DNA of 64,000 nucleotides from Carettochelys insculpta (Eukaryota; Chordata; Testudines; Carettochelyidae): contig NC_134137.1 of assembly GCF_033958435.1 (NCBI RefSeq), positions 171,071,501 through 171,135,500 of the forward strand, read 5' to 3'. The translations under genes were made by a program, and so were the position numbers. This document shows positions 23,095-34,539 of this stretch, piece after piece. The notes under the pieces were generated by a model. It did not search any database. It was not told the DNA's origin and was given only the letters and a program-made list of their open reading frames with translations. How positions within the stretch are numbered: the stretch's first letter is position 1; every line of letters starts with the position of its first letter.

Positions 23095-23824
23095 GTAAAG
23101 CCACGGGCAGATTCAAGTCCTGCACACATGATCTGCACATTCCAGCTACCGAGCTGGAGGCAAGTTGATTTATTACTTCTTTTTATGGCAAATATGTCAT
23201 TTACATCTACTTTTCAAATTTTGGTCTATCGTCATGCACCCAGTGAGGAAGGCAGATGTGGCGGATCAGCACCTTATTGACCGGGAGCTGCCTGGCTTAA
23301 GAAGGGCGGTTGCTGACCAGTGGAGCACGACTCCTCCCACTGATGAAACTGACCCATGGCATCCTCCTCTTCACCAGCTGAGGAGGGCATAAACCCATAA
23401 CTGCCACGTCCCGTGTTGTTTCCATGCTATCAGCAAGAGTGGAGTGACCTCTCCATTTGGCACACTCTTACACGCTGCATTGCCTGCGCTAGCATTCGGA
23501 GCAAGTGTTTTGCCCAAGCAGCACTGTCCCCCTCTCAGTCACCCCAGTTGTATCCAAAGGAAAGACAGAAGTCAGTATGTTTGGAATTCAGGTGACCGCA
23601 AGGAGATGCCCGAAAGCAGGTTTGATGAAGCCTCCCAGCTAACCACCTTAGGGTCTCCACTCTGGATTTTCTGTCTGGGTTTACTCCCAAAGCCATAAAA
23701 GCTCAGAGCATGTGGGCCCACTGCCTCACCAGTGGTGGGTTCAGGAGATCCCGCGGAATACCATAGTAAATGTTATGGAATACATGATGCCACCCTTCTC
23801 TGTTTTACATTTTCTTCATCAGAA
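23095..23824. other. Unclassified DNA
   Basis: Short open frames without recognisable domains. No RNA gene seen. Confidence 0.4.
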
Positions 23825-24146
23825 CAGGGTGAACCTCTCGTCTGGCACCCTCGGGACTTAACCAGGGCCAAATGAGAGAATTTGCTGGACCACTGCAGAT
23901 CACTATTGTCTAGCAAATTAACAAAACTTCCACCGCTTACTGGGCTCTTGGAAGATATTTAGGAGTAAATTACAGCTAAATAACAGCACAGAACACAGAG
24001 CCAGGACTGGTGGCTGGAAACAAACTTTATGAGGTCATGATAAAATTGGCCACACCCATGATAAGCAGTCATCCAGCTAACTAAAATAATGTCATAATAC
24101 TGATGGTGCCGGATGAGAGAGTTCTGGCTTAGAGAGGTTCAACCTG
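23825..24146 (-). mobile_element. Mariner-like MITE (322 bp), copy 1
   Basis: Ends CAGGGTGAACCTCTCGTCTGG and CTTAGAGAGGTTCAACCTG form imperfect terminal inverted repeats. The inner sequence matches, in reverse, the copies at 38642-38968 and 54314-54640. The right flank is TA; the left flank is decayed to AA. No open frame. The CAGG start and TA target suggest a Tigger/pogo-like Tc1/mariner group. Confidence 0.8.
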
Positions 24147-24364
24147 TATTTCTAAGATGATTTTATGTGTTTTGTTAAGCCCAGATAAAATAATCATTCC
24201 AGATAATTATATATTTAAATGAACTGACACAAAGACATTATTTTAAATTAATAGGTCAGAGAAGTTTAGTGTGTTCATAACAAAGTTCACTGTTTTCAGA
24301 AAAAGGAAATACTAATTTATTTTGTGTGATTGTCATAACAGAACATGTTTATGAAATTAACTAT

Positions 24365-25053
24365 GGCTACGTCTACACTAGCACACTACGTTGAAGTAGG
24401 CTATTTCGACGTAAGAACATCGAAATAGGCTACTTCGACGTGTATCGTCTACACGTCCTCCAGGGCTGGTGCCATCAACGTTCAACGTCGAAGTAGTGAT
24501 GGAGAACACCAAAAGGCGCTGCCTCAGAAGGAAATGCAGAGCATCCACACACACAAGTGCTCCCCGTCGAAATAAGGGGCCAGCAAAGTCCCAAGTCGCT
24601 CCCTTAAAGGGCCCCTCCCAGACACACTCGCCCTGCACAGCACAAGATCCACAGAGCCAACAACTGGTTGCAGACCCTGTGCATGCAGCATGGACCCCCA
24701 GCAGCAGCAGCAGGAGCCAGAAGCCCTGGGCTAAGGGCTGCTGCACACGGCAACCATAGAGCCCTGCAGGGGCTGGACAGAGTGTCTCTCAACCCCTCAG
24801 CTGATGGTCGCCATGGAGGACCCCATTATTTTTGAAGTAGCAGGACGCGGAACGTCTATACACGCCCTACTTCAACACTGAACGTTGAAGTAGGGCGCTA
24901 TTCCCATCTTCGGATAGGAATAGCAATTTCGATGTCTCGGCGCCTAATGTCAATTTCAACGTTGAAATAGCACACGGCGCGTGTAGACGTGACGTGTGCT
25001 ATTTCGAAGTTGTGCTGGCTACTTCGAAGTAGCCAACTGGTGTAAACGCACCC
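24365..25053 (-). mobile_element. Harbinger-type MITE, copy C (689 bp, TAT duplication)
   Basis: Starts GGCTACGTCTACACTAG and is flanked by TAT at 24362-24364 and 25054-25056. Orientation is opposite to A. On the plus strand, the block CTCCCTTAAAGGGCCCCTCC precedes ATGGACCCCCAGCAGCAG at about 24690, which reads MDPQQQQEPEALG and then stops. The same order (CTTAAAGGG block, then MDPEQ start) occurs before the transposase at 57818. The right terminal repeat is diverged (GTGTAAACGCACCC). Confidence 0.85.
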
Positions 25054-26343
25054 TATATGTTATATTAAAATAAGTTTCCAAAGATTTTAGGCACGTCAAA
25101 GGACTTTATATCTTAGTATGGTACTCATTCTGGTGGAGGGTTCTCTTAAAAGTAGTTCACCAAATAGTCAGAAGTAAAGGGGAAACTTTTTTGTATCTGG
25201 AAGAAGAAGAACATTATCCCTTTAAGGGGGTGAAAGGAGACTTGGTCTGGATAGAAAGATGACCTTGGAAGCAAGTTTTTGTACTATAGTAATTAAAATT
25301 AAAATGTGTTTTAGATCAGGGTGGTCTTTTGAAGAATTAATTTAAAAACCTAGATGTCTGGCGATCCAAGCATTAAAGGCTAAAGCTGAATACTCAGCTT
25401 GTGCATCTAAATATATATGCAAAGATTTTATAGAGATGTGATTTTATAGTCTTCAGCCACAAACTAATGAAATATTTAAAATCAAATTTTAAACTAAGGT
25501 TCTGTGGCCATAGCAATGCACAAGTGTTTTTATCAGGAAATTGGGTTGGCTCATGTTTATTAGCACTAAGACCCAGGGGAGGCATTGCTTTTGCCTCTTT
25601 TAGCCGCCACCCATGACAAAGCCCCTGATAAGGCAGGCATGGCCACAGCACTGCAGGAGGGCCGTGGGGGCTGGCAAGACTCAGCCTTTGTATGACAGCA
25701 CAAAACCAGTCTTGAGCTACAAGCCAAGAGCCAAGCACCACAAACCTCAGTGGCAGTACAGATGTAAGGGTGGCAGTGCACCATACACCGTGCCACCCTT
25801 ACTTCTGCGCTGCTGCTGATGGTGGCATTACCTTCAGAGCTTGGTGCCACCACCAGGCCATCCCGCCAGTGCTTAATTTGATCTGGGGCTCACCCCTGGC
25901 ACTTCTTCCAATACAAATTAAGCCTAGGGGGAGAGATGTGGCTTGGGACCTGGAAGGGATGGGTGTCAAAATACAAGTTTGGCCCTCAGGGTGCTATGTC
26001 CCCTAAGGCCTGCCCTTGTAATAACAATATCTTAGCAAATCATTGCAAGTTTTCCTTTTTGTAGCTTAAATGATCCTGATCTTGCAATGCTAATTATAAT
26101 ACCATTGATTTATCTGCAGTGCTTTCCCTAGTACAAGTATTTCTTCTTCCTACAGGTCAACAAAGCTGGCAGCGAACAGCAGAACAGAAATTCTAAATGG
26201 ACATGATAAGCAGACATGGTACAATGAAGGGGATTGGAAGAAGAGCCAGAAGAACGACTAAAGGGTGAGAAAACCTGCCTTTATGGTATTAGACTCCAGG
26301 AGCTATTTAAGTTAGTAAAATGGAGGTTAAGAGTGGTGTAGGT
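25054..26343. other. Anonymous DNA
   Basis: AT-rich to about 25550, then mixed. Open frames such as 25394-25741 (minus) show no family resemblance. Confidence 0.45.
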
Positions 26344-26344
26344 G

Positions 26345-27478
26345 GTTCGGGCTCCTCCCCTTCTAGGTTAGTGGGCAGCCCCTCCACCCCACTGCCATGG
26401 GTACCACAACAACCCCCAAGTCACTCGTCCTTAGCCCACCTTACCTCAGGTGGGTGAGGACAATAGTTCCCGGCTTTACCTCAGGCGGGTGCTGGGGAAA
26501 TTAGCTCCAGTCAGGGCAGCACACACATGCTCCCAGTGTGCCCAGGCCCTAGCTCAGGGCAACCAACTTGCAGTCTTAGGAGGCCCCTGGCCCTAGCTCA
26601 GGGTGAGGCGGCAAACCTCCAAACGACAGCTCACAACCTGGTGCAAGGCAGGGCAGGCCCAGGCCCTGGTACAGGGTGGGGCCGCAAACAACAGCTCATG
26701 GGCGGCCCAGGCCCTAACTAAGGGTAGGGTAACCACCCAAACAGTTCACCAGTTGACTCCTTGCTCAGGAGAGCCCCAGCCCTAGCTCAGGGCAGGGCAA
26801 CCAACCTAGTTTCCACAGTGCACACAGTTCCAGACAGGCACAGGGACTTTGCCTGTGCTGGCAGGTGGGGGAGACTGCCACCAAGCAGGTGGGTGGCAGG
26901 GGAGACGTGGGCCCACCCACTCCGCCACATCCCAGCTCAGGGGCCCTGGTTGCAGCACCCCACCCACTCCACAACATGCTGACTCAAAGCTGTATAATGG
27001 TCCTCTCACCCTCTGGGCCACTCCCTGTCTCCCTCCGCCAGGGCTCATACCCCATGTCCAACAAACTTCTTGGGGCTCACACAGTTCCAGGTCTAGCTAT
27101 AAGCAGCCTTTTGATTCCTCTGCCTCAGGCTGAGGCCAGTTCCCAGGTTGGTCCTCTAGGTCTGGCTGGTCTTCTTCAGCCTGCAGGTTCCATTGGGGTT
27201 CCCAGGGCATCAGGATTGACAAGGGTCCAAGCGGCCCAACCTAGGCCTCAGCCTCACTCAGCTGGGCCTCAGCATCTCAGGCTGGGAGCCCAGAGCCATC
27301 CTCTGGCTCCTCTGAAGGCTCCATCCAGACTGAGTCCTCAGGCTGGACTTTTATAGTCCTGCCCCCGCCTCCGCCCTGCCTCCTGACTTCCATTCATGTG
27401 ACAGGGAGGGGCCAGGCTCAATACAAAATGGCTGCCGGAAGAGGTCCTTCTCTTCTGGGTAATGGGGTGGCCACTACA
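26345..27478 (-). repeat. LTR-like interspersed repeat with TATA box, longer copy
   Basis: About 1.1 kb and GC-rich, sharing several blocks with 22590-23094. The words CTCCTCCCCTTCT-GGTTAGTGGGCAGCC near its left border and TCTTCTGGGTAATGGGGTGGCCACTACA at its right are similar. On the minus strand a TATAAAA (27349-27355) sits about 125 bp inside the TGTAGTGG start, as expected for an LTR promoter. Internal CAGGCCCTAGCTCAGGG-type words recur every 60-130 bp at 26545-26800. No gag or pol sequence adjoins, so solo-LTR status is an inference. Confidence 0.5.
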
Positions 27479-27504
27479 GGTGGGAATGAGGCTCGATTAC
27501 AGTC

Positions 27505-27760
27505 TGTAATAGCTACACTGGAAGCCAAATATGTGAAAATGGGATTTTGGGTCTAGCAAAGAGAGGTACAGCATGATCCAGTGTCTGTCTGTGGAAGGCA
27601 GACACATTCAGACTGGGGAAAGAGGTAACATTTTTAACAGGGAGGGTGGTTAAACATAGGAACAGTTTATCAAGGCTCATGGTGGAGTGTCCAACTCTGG
27701 CAACTTTTCAGTCAAGGTGGGTCGTTCTCCTGAAATATCTGTGCTCGCAGTTATGCGGAG
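27505..27760 (+). mobile_element. Possible old CR1/L3 LINE 3' fragment
   Basis: AACATTTTTAACAGGGAGGG, then TGGTTAAACATAGGAACAG and GGTGGAGTGTCCAACTCTGG follow the layout of the conserved CR1/L3 C-terminal coding block (phase of W-N-x-L-P-x-E-V-V-x-S-P). Strongly decayed. Confidence 0.45.
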
Positions 27761-28071
27761 GAGTTCTACATCAGTGTTACTCAGCATGTCTGGCTCAGAG
27801 GACTCCAGTGACCCCTTGCAATCAGTCAACCTAGGAAATGAGTGCAGGTGCTGGAGCCATAGTGGACTGACATCATTAACTCAATTGGCAAGCAGGGGGC
27901 TGCAGCCCAAGGATCCTCTCTGCAGCTTGCTCTGCATGGGGGGAGGAAGTCAGCCTAAGATACATAACTCCAGCTATGAGCACAGAGTAGCTGGAGTCAC
28001 TGTACCTTAAGTCAACTTTCTCTGCCTTTACTTTTTTGCTTTAAAAAAAAATAATAAGTGGAGATAAACAT

Positions 28072-28236
28072 CTCCCAAAAGGGACTTCAGGAGTTCATTT
28101 AGTCCTGTCCCCTTAGCAGGACCAACCACCATCCCTGGTATCTATTTGCTCCAATCCCTAAATGGCCTCCTCAAGGGTTGAGCTCACAACCCCAGGTTTA
28201 GCAGGCTAATGCTCAAACCACTGAGCTCTCCCTCCC
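28072..28236 (-). mobile_element. tRNA-headed SINE with CR1-like tail
   Basis: On the minus strand: GGGAGAGCTCAGTGGTTTGA (box A-like), a GTGAGCTCAACCCTTGAGG box-B region, a short body and TTGGTCCTGCTAAGGGGACA...ACTCCTGAAGTCCCTTT, which parallels the CR1 3' end. Clearer than the copy at 7631-7823. Confidence 0.8.
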
Positions 28237-30136
28237 TCCTTGTTGTCTCTGACTGTGACTGTGAGGAGTACCAGAGCCAACGGGGACACTCTCTGCATTC
28301 AGTTTAGCATGTCCTTGGTAGATGTGCTAACTCAAACCCCAGAAGACAGATCTCTACCATAGCATCAATGCCACAGTAAGCGTAGCTGTAGCCTGATGGC
28401 GTTTGGATTGTGTGGTTCCATTCTGTGTACAGTGCTGAGCCAGGCTGTCACCTAACCAGTGCTGTCAAAAGAGCCAAACAAGGTCTAAGGTGCCATAGTC
28501 CCTTCAGCCATGATACTGCCTAAAAATGAACTTCATTAGAATGAAGCTCAGGAGAATAAACCTTGTCAAAGTGAAGCAGGCAGGCAGAGCAAAGGGAGGG
28601 GATGGCACAATCTGTACCTCCAAGGCAGCAGAAGCTATGCATCATATTGTAGCTGTCATGTACTGACCTTGGCAATGCCCTCAGTTCCAGCTTCCTTTCT
28701 GATATTTTATGCAGTAACAAAAAGGACCACAATAAAAAAAAAAAAAAAAACCACTTTCAAAACCTGCACTCACGATGCTTTTGCCAGAATTAACTAAAGA
28801 AATGCAATGTTGCGGAGTACTTTGTCCAGCTATACAGCAGCTAAGACCTTGGAAGTAACTACACAGATCCTAGGTGCCTCAAACCTCTCTCTCACCACCA
28901 CTCTCTCATGTGGGCCTAAGCCTTTCCAGAAGAAAAGGGAAGGGTTGGCAGGGAGAGGTTTTGTGCAGCTCAGCAGCACCACCTACTGGGCTGAGCATGC
29001 AACAGTCTTATTCCAAAGAGTGGTACTGCGGTGCCGCTGTGCCCAAGGAAGAGGGGAGAAAGGAGGTGGGAGTTGGATGAAGAATGATAAAAGTTTCCCC
29101 ACTTTATGGAATGCAAAGGGTTAAATTCCATGGCTTTGTGTTTTCAGTCTCTGTGTCATCGCAGAACCTGTCACCTTCACTGAGGGCCTCTCTAGGTCAG
29201 TGGGCATAACTCTCCCTGCCTTGCCAATCAGAGAGACATTTATGTCAGGTGCCTGGTGAGAAGGGCCAAGAGCCACAGCCTGGCTGGACGAGTGCCTGGA
29301 ACAGTTCTGTGGGATATCGGGGTACTGGCCTGAATGAAGGGGGTGCCCCAGGGAGCTAGAGTGGGGGATGAGGGTGGTCAGGTTGGTAAAGGTCCGAGGC
29401 AGTGGGGTGGAAGAATCTGCATGATGGGTGGTGGGAGTGGGGGAAACACAGCATTGCGTGAAGTATCGGAGGGGTAACCATGTTAGTCTGGATCTGTATT
29501 GCATTGCGTGAGTGGTATGTGTGGAGGCAAACCTGGGACAGAGAGAGCGGCTGTATGTGTTGGACTGGATAGGGGTGACTGCAGAGGGTGCTGGGGGAGA
29601 AGGAGAGAGAGGAGAAGGTGCCTGGTGTTTGCTAGAGACAGTTCTCCCTCCAGCATGGCAAGCCATGCTGATGCCACCAGCTCAGCTCCTGCTGTGGCTC
29701 ACCTGGCTGAGCGCCAGCAGAGATCTGTGCTGGGTGGACAGAGGAGTAGCTTGCAAAGCAGAGCTGGCTGGGAGGAGGTAACGCACAGCAGTTGCCACAG
29801 CACTGCTGCTGAATGCATCTCAGCTGGGCAGGGGAGTCGGGGGGCGGGGATGTACTAAGGCTGCTGCATACCCCATGGTGCACACTACATCTGAGATTTA
29901 GCTGCACTGAAATGAGTGTATGAAGTGCAAGGGCAAAGGCAAATCAAGCTTGTCATCTGCACTGCCCCAACACCTTGAAGGTCATTTATTTCAATGGCTT
30001 TGCTACCTAAGGACCCAGTCAGAGCTCCTTGTATTAGGCACTGTGAAAAGGTACAGTATGTCATTGGCCAGAGAGATCCCACTCTAGGATTCAGCTGTCA
30101 TTCAACAGGTGAATAAAAACTCTGCCATGAATCATC
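28237..30136. other. Unclassified DNA with a PLE-end scrap
   Basis: A poly-A run lies at about 28734-28750. 29461-29505 reads GTATCGGAGGGGTAACCATG...GTCTGGATCTGTA, a PLE terminal motif in the orientation opposite to 3486-3548. The open frames around 29121-29907 are Ser/Pro-rich and not recognised. Confidence 0.5.
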
Positions 30137-31172
30137 TAGGAGTTCCATGCCAGTCCCAAGACTAGGTAAGGAGAAGGGTTGGTCAGCCGAGTGACGATGC
30201 ACTGACCGTGAAACAATACAAATGAAATCCGATGCCAGTACAACTAAATGATAAAAGATGCCAGCTTGGACATCGCCCAGATAAACAAGGTCCGTGACAC
30301 CAATCGAGCGATCAGGGCTGGGTTGATAAGTTGGCTCCTAAAAGAAAATTACAACTAGCACATATGCTATCAATTGGAACATGGAACGTCCGAACACTGT
30401 GGGCGACTGGATAATTAGAACTACTTCAGAAGGAGATGGAGAGATACCAATAGGATATACTTGGACTGGCGGAGATGCATTGGACAGCATCAGGAGAGAT
30501 GTGCGGTTGTGAAGTCATTTGGTCAGGGAACAAAATGCAGCGTGAGGCAGGAGTCAGATTCCTTCTTACCTAAAGAGCTAGACGACCATTATTACAATAC
30601 AAACTGGTGAGTGCAAGAATGATGGTAGCGAGACTCGAAGCAAAACTGTTCAAGATCTCAGTCATTAGATGTATGCCCACATGTCAAACAGTATGGAGGA
30701 AGAGATTGAGCTATTCTATAAAGACTTGACAAAGATGCTGGAGGAGATACCGAAGACAGACGTGTTGATCATCAGAGGAGATTGGAACAGATAGCGAAGG
30801 CTGGGAAAAAGTCATGGGAAGGTTTGGATATGGAGAAAGAAATGAACGAGGTGAGAAAGTACTAGAGTTTGAGATGGAGCATGAGATGGTGATCTGCAAC
30901 ACATGATTTCCACAAAAGGGCTGTAGGAAGTGGACATGGCAATCAAATGATGGGAAGTCTAAGAACATGGTAGATATGGTTTTGATCAGAAGATGGTAAC
31001 ATCAGCACAGCAGTGCTGAACTTTCAGAGGAGCACAGATAGACTCAGACCACAGTCTAGTGATCGCAAACATCATGATAAAATTCAAGAGAAAGTGAAAG
31101 ACACAGTTTAAGTAGAGAAGAGATGTGATGAGGGTGGGCGAAGAAGAAATAGGAACTGTGTACAGAGCCTTG
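30137..31172 (+). mobile_element. RTE-type LINE, 5' end present, 3' lost
   Basis: Collinear with the first ~1 kb of the copy at 41951: a shared leader (GGAGTTCCATGCCA...TGAAATC(C/T)GATGCCAGTA), then the endonuclease gene and linker start. It stops at about 31172 (TACAGAGCC) and anonymous sequence follows. Having the 5' end but no RT or 3' tail is the reverse of usual LINE truncation. Confidence 0.85.
30372..31080 (+). pseudogene. RTE LINE AP-like endonuclease (broken)
   Basis: The endonuclease nicks chromosomal DNA to prime reverse transcription. Decoding in shifting frames gives LSIGTWNVRTL (conserved Asn near the start), DILGLAEMHWT-like (equivalent of the catalytic Glu motif), then MEEEIELFYKDLTKMLEEIPKTDVLII-GDWN (GDxN motif) and SDHSLV-like sequence near 31043-31064. 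Many stops and frameshifts. No RT follows. Confidence 0.7.
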
Positions 31173-31252
31173 GGATCCTCCAGCAGCTTATTGTGATAGT
31201 CTCTAAAGATGGAGGAGCAGTATGGCTGCTTGTGGCTTCTGTGGCCCACGGG

Positions 31253-31432
31253 GGCAGGGTTAGTTCAGTGATTAGACTATTAGCCTTCTAATCTCAGCGT
31301 TATGAGCTCAGTCCTTGAGGGAGCCTTTTGAGGGGTTAAGGTAGATTAGATTGAGGAGGGAAAATAAAGCTGTCAGTGTTGGTAATAGGTCCTGCTGTGA
31401 GTTCAGGGCACTGTGCTCAATGACTTTTCAAA
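31253..31432 (+). mobile_element. tRNA-headed SINE with CR1-like tail
   Basis: GGTTAGTTCAGTGATTAGAC forms a box A-like start and TTATGAGCTCAGTCCTTGAGG a box B-like region. The segment between them resembles a tRNA anticodon arm with TCT in loop position. The tail TAGGTCCTGCTGTGAGTTCAGGGC...CAATGACTTTTCAAAGG parallels the CR1 3' end. It is not a working tRNA gene, since the acceptor stem does not pair. Confidence 0.75.
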
Positions 31433-32092
31433 GGATGTGTATGTTATGTGTCCTTGACTATCCCCAAGTGACTGTAGAGTTTTAATCAGGATGAATATAA
31501 CTTAACTTGCTACATATGCCCTCAGACTGTTGTATGCCCCTATTTATGAATGTAACTGGTGCCACATCAAGTTTAGATACAAGCTTTTCACTTCTGGAAA
31601 CTTGGTGTAGGTAATCGGTGTATGTGAGCTGCCTTAACCTTCTTCCTTTAGTGGATTAGATTTCCAACTAAATTCACCATGTAAGGTAGCAGAGAGCATG
31701 AGCAGAGAGTTCCAATATTGTTACTGTTTAGTTGGGAAGAATCTTTCATCTCTAAAACCAGGGTCATCTGCAGGACTAAACTTGGACAATTGTAACTTCA
31801 TGTGTCTACAAGGCAGAAAGAAGGAGAACAGTAAAAGACAGGAGCAGAGACTGGTGTTCCAAGGACGTCCAATAAAATAGTTCTATAAAAGCTTTTTTAA
31901 GTTTGTTGAAAGAGCATCAGGGAGAAAATGTAATGTTTGGACTATATGAGCAGTTTTTGAGAAAAAAGCAAAGTTTACCTGTGTGTTTTTACTCCTGGAG
32001 TAACAATAAAGATTTCCCTCAGAAACACAAAGCCCAGCCTTCTGGGATGCACCCCAGGAGCTCAGAAACCCATAATAAGCGCTTTTCACATA
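31433..32092. other. Anonymous AT-rich DNA
   Basis: No recognised gene or repeat. Confidence 0.45.
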
Positions 32093-32803
32093 AGCTGTGT
32101 CTACACGTGCACGCTACTTCGAAGTAGCGGCACTAACTTCGAAATAGCGCCCGTCGCGGCTACACGCGTCGGGCGCTATTTCGAAGTTAACTTCGACGTT
32201 AGGCAGCGAGACGTCGAAGTCGCTAACCTCATGAGGGGATCGGAATAGCGCCCTACTTCGACGTTCAACGTCGAAGTAGAGACCGTGTAGATGATCTGCG
32301 TCCCGCAACGTCGAAATTGCTGGGTCCTCCATGGCGGCCATCAGCTGGGGGGTTGAGAGATGCTCTCTCTCCAGCCCCTGCGGGGCTCTATGGTCACCGT
32401 GGGCAGCAGCCCTTAGCCCAGGGCTTCTGGCTGCTGCTGCGGCAGCTGGGGATCCATTCTGCAGGCACAGGGTCTGCAACCAGTTGTCGGCTCTGTGTAT
32501 CTTGTGTTGTTTAGTGCAATTGTGTGTGGGAGGGGCCCTTTAAGGGAGCGGCTTGCTGTTGAGTCCGCCCTGTGACCCTGTCTGCAGCTGTGCCTGGCAC
32601 CCTTATTTCGATGTGTGCTACTTTGGCGTGTAGACGTACCCTCGCAGCGCCTATTTCGATGTGGTGCCGCGCAACGTCGAAGTTGAACGTCGACGTTGCC
32701 AGCCCTGGAGGACGTGTAGACGTTATTCATCGAAATAGCCTATTTCGATGTTGCTACATCGAAATAAGCTATTTCGATGTTGGCTTCACGTGTAGATGTA
32801 GCC
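32093..32803 (+). mobile_element. Harbinger-type MITE, copy E (711 bp, ATA duplication)
   Basis: Ends AGCTGTGTCTACACGTG and CACGTGTAGATGTAGCC, with ATA on both sides (32090-32092, 32804-32806). Compared with A and F it has one extra subterminal 29-bp palindromic unit near 32735-32770 (TATTTCGATGTTGCTACATC region). Same inner core as A, D and F. Confidence 0.9.
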
Positions 32804-33665
32804 ATACTGTGTAAACAAACTCTGTTTCCAGAATAAATCAACATTTGCAAATATATCTTGTAATAGATGATTAGCTGGGGACTTTACCACTGTCAGCTGG
32901 GATCTCCTTTGATCAATCAGACTAAATAGATCTGTCAATCTGGCCAAAATTTTGATGGGAAACTGCCAAGGAAAATGTCACGTACTGATGAAAAGGTGAC
33001 AATGATTCAGCATGTGGTACACTTCTTACTTAGTACTGAATCACTGCCCCACAGGGTGTAATGGAACACTGCTGTTGAAGGTGCTACCTATTATCTGAGG
33101 GATAGAACCATGGTCGTGGTGGCAAGTTGTGTGTTCTACACATTCTCTGACTCTTCTGTGTGTATGAGTTGTGGTGCAAATGCTGATACATTGGCCAAAT
33201 CCCAAATCTCTTGGAAATCCTGTGCTTTTCAGATCTGGATTCAGAATCTGCAGTTCTGAACCATTTGTATTTCAAAGCTTTGCAATAACTTAAGTGTGGA
33301 CATTCAAATGCCACAGTATTGCCTAAGAAGGAAGCTAAGGGAAAAAAAAAAAACCTGGGCTGCTTCCATTCAAGAAACTGAAAGAGCCAGTTCTGTATTA
33401 GGTATTAAATTCCAGAAGCCAGTGCCTATTTTTGAAAAGGTTTGCTTCTCAGCTTAGTTGTTCGATTAAATGCAATTTGCCCATCAACTTTCTTGCCTCA
33501 GAATATTCTCAAGGGGTCTTGAACTAGGTATCTGCAGAGTGCCCAGCGCAATGGGACTCTTAATTTCAGCTAGTGTCTCATGCCACCACTATGCTAGAAA
33601 TAATATTTCAACAAGCATTCCCTGAACAGCCCAGAGGAGGAATGGCTCAGCAAGAAGCTAACTTA
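32804..33665. other. Anonymous DNA
   Basis: Nothing recognised apart from a short A-run near 33340. Confidence 0.45.
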
Positions 33666-33890
33666 GGCTATATCTACACAGCAGAACTATTTGAGGTATC
33701 CCCAAATAGCTATTCTGTGTCTTTGAAATGTACCTGTTATTTCTAAATATTTTTCAAAGTTCTCCATTCAAAGCTCACTATTTCAGCACCCATGTACTCC
33801 TCATTGTAGGTGAAGTAAGGGATGCTTCAAAATAGCCTATTTCGAAATAAGATATGCACTATTTCGAGTTTAGGGTGCCGTTCTTAATGA
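33666..33890 (+). mobile_element. Harbinger-like MITE, left end only
   Basis: GGCTATATCTACACAGCAG directly after TTA, then an AAATAG-rich subterminal stretch and the palindrome CTATTTCGAAATAAG at about 33838-33851. A matching right end is not seen, so it is a truncated or decayed copy. Confidence 0.55.
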
Positions 33891-34334
33891 CTCAGCTCTC
33901 AGCAAGTAGGCAGGGTGAACTATGCAGATGGTTCCTTCTCTAGGTAGATTATCTATATACCTTAAATGCATGTACTGGTGCCTAGACAGTATAAAAGTGA
34001 TTGCCCTAGAAATGCTTTATAACAATATTCCAATGTGTGTGTGTGTGAATTGTTTACATACAGGTATCTGCTGCTTCCACAGCTCCCCAAAGGTGTGCTT
34101 ACATAGATTGATGAGTGTGCTCATTGAGAGAGATTCTTAATGCTAGCCCTTACAGCTGGGTGAAGAGTTCTGGTGGAAAACCAAACCAGACAAAAAACAA
34201 AAAAAAAGAAAGGGCATATTGAACATGTGATTCAGCAAACTGGAATTCATACTCCAGGAGACCATCCCTGGGGCATAGCCAGCAGCATCATCTGTTTACA
34301 GTTAGAAGCTGCTGCCTGTACTCTAAAGATCACC

Positions 34335-34530
34335 TTTAGAATGATAACTACAATAATACCCACTTACTGTTGTGTAATGCCTTCCATCGGTAGTTCTCAA
34401 AGCGTTTTAAAAGGGAGGTCAGTACCATTATCTTTCTTCTTACGGATGAGGAAACTGAGACATGGAGACTTGCCTAAGGTTGCCCACTAGTCCAGTGGTA
34501 GAGATGTGAAAAGAACTCTGCCTGCCTGAG
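34335..34530 (+). mobile_element. MIR-like (CORE) SINE
   Basis: Contains GTAGTTCTCAAAGCGTTTTA, a CAGTACCATTATC stretch, GATGAGGAAACTGAGACATG, then CTTGCCTAAGGTTGCCCA and TCCAGTGGTAGAG. This is the conserved order of the MIR core and 3' part (GATGAGGAAACTGAGGC...CTTGCCCAAGGTCA). Old, diverged, no coding capacity. Confidence 0.75.
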
Positions 34531-34539
34531 CGCCAACTC

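Noticed and set aside
29121..29907. Candidate secreted Ser/Pro-rich protein (minus strand)
   Set aside because: No domain, no signal peptide that can be trusted, no splice context, and a PLE-end scrap lies within the region.
31256..31330. Functional tRNA gene
   Set aside because: Box-like sequences are present, but the acceptor stem does not pair and a SINE body and CR1-like tail follow.
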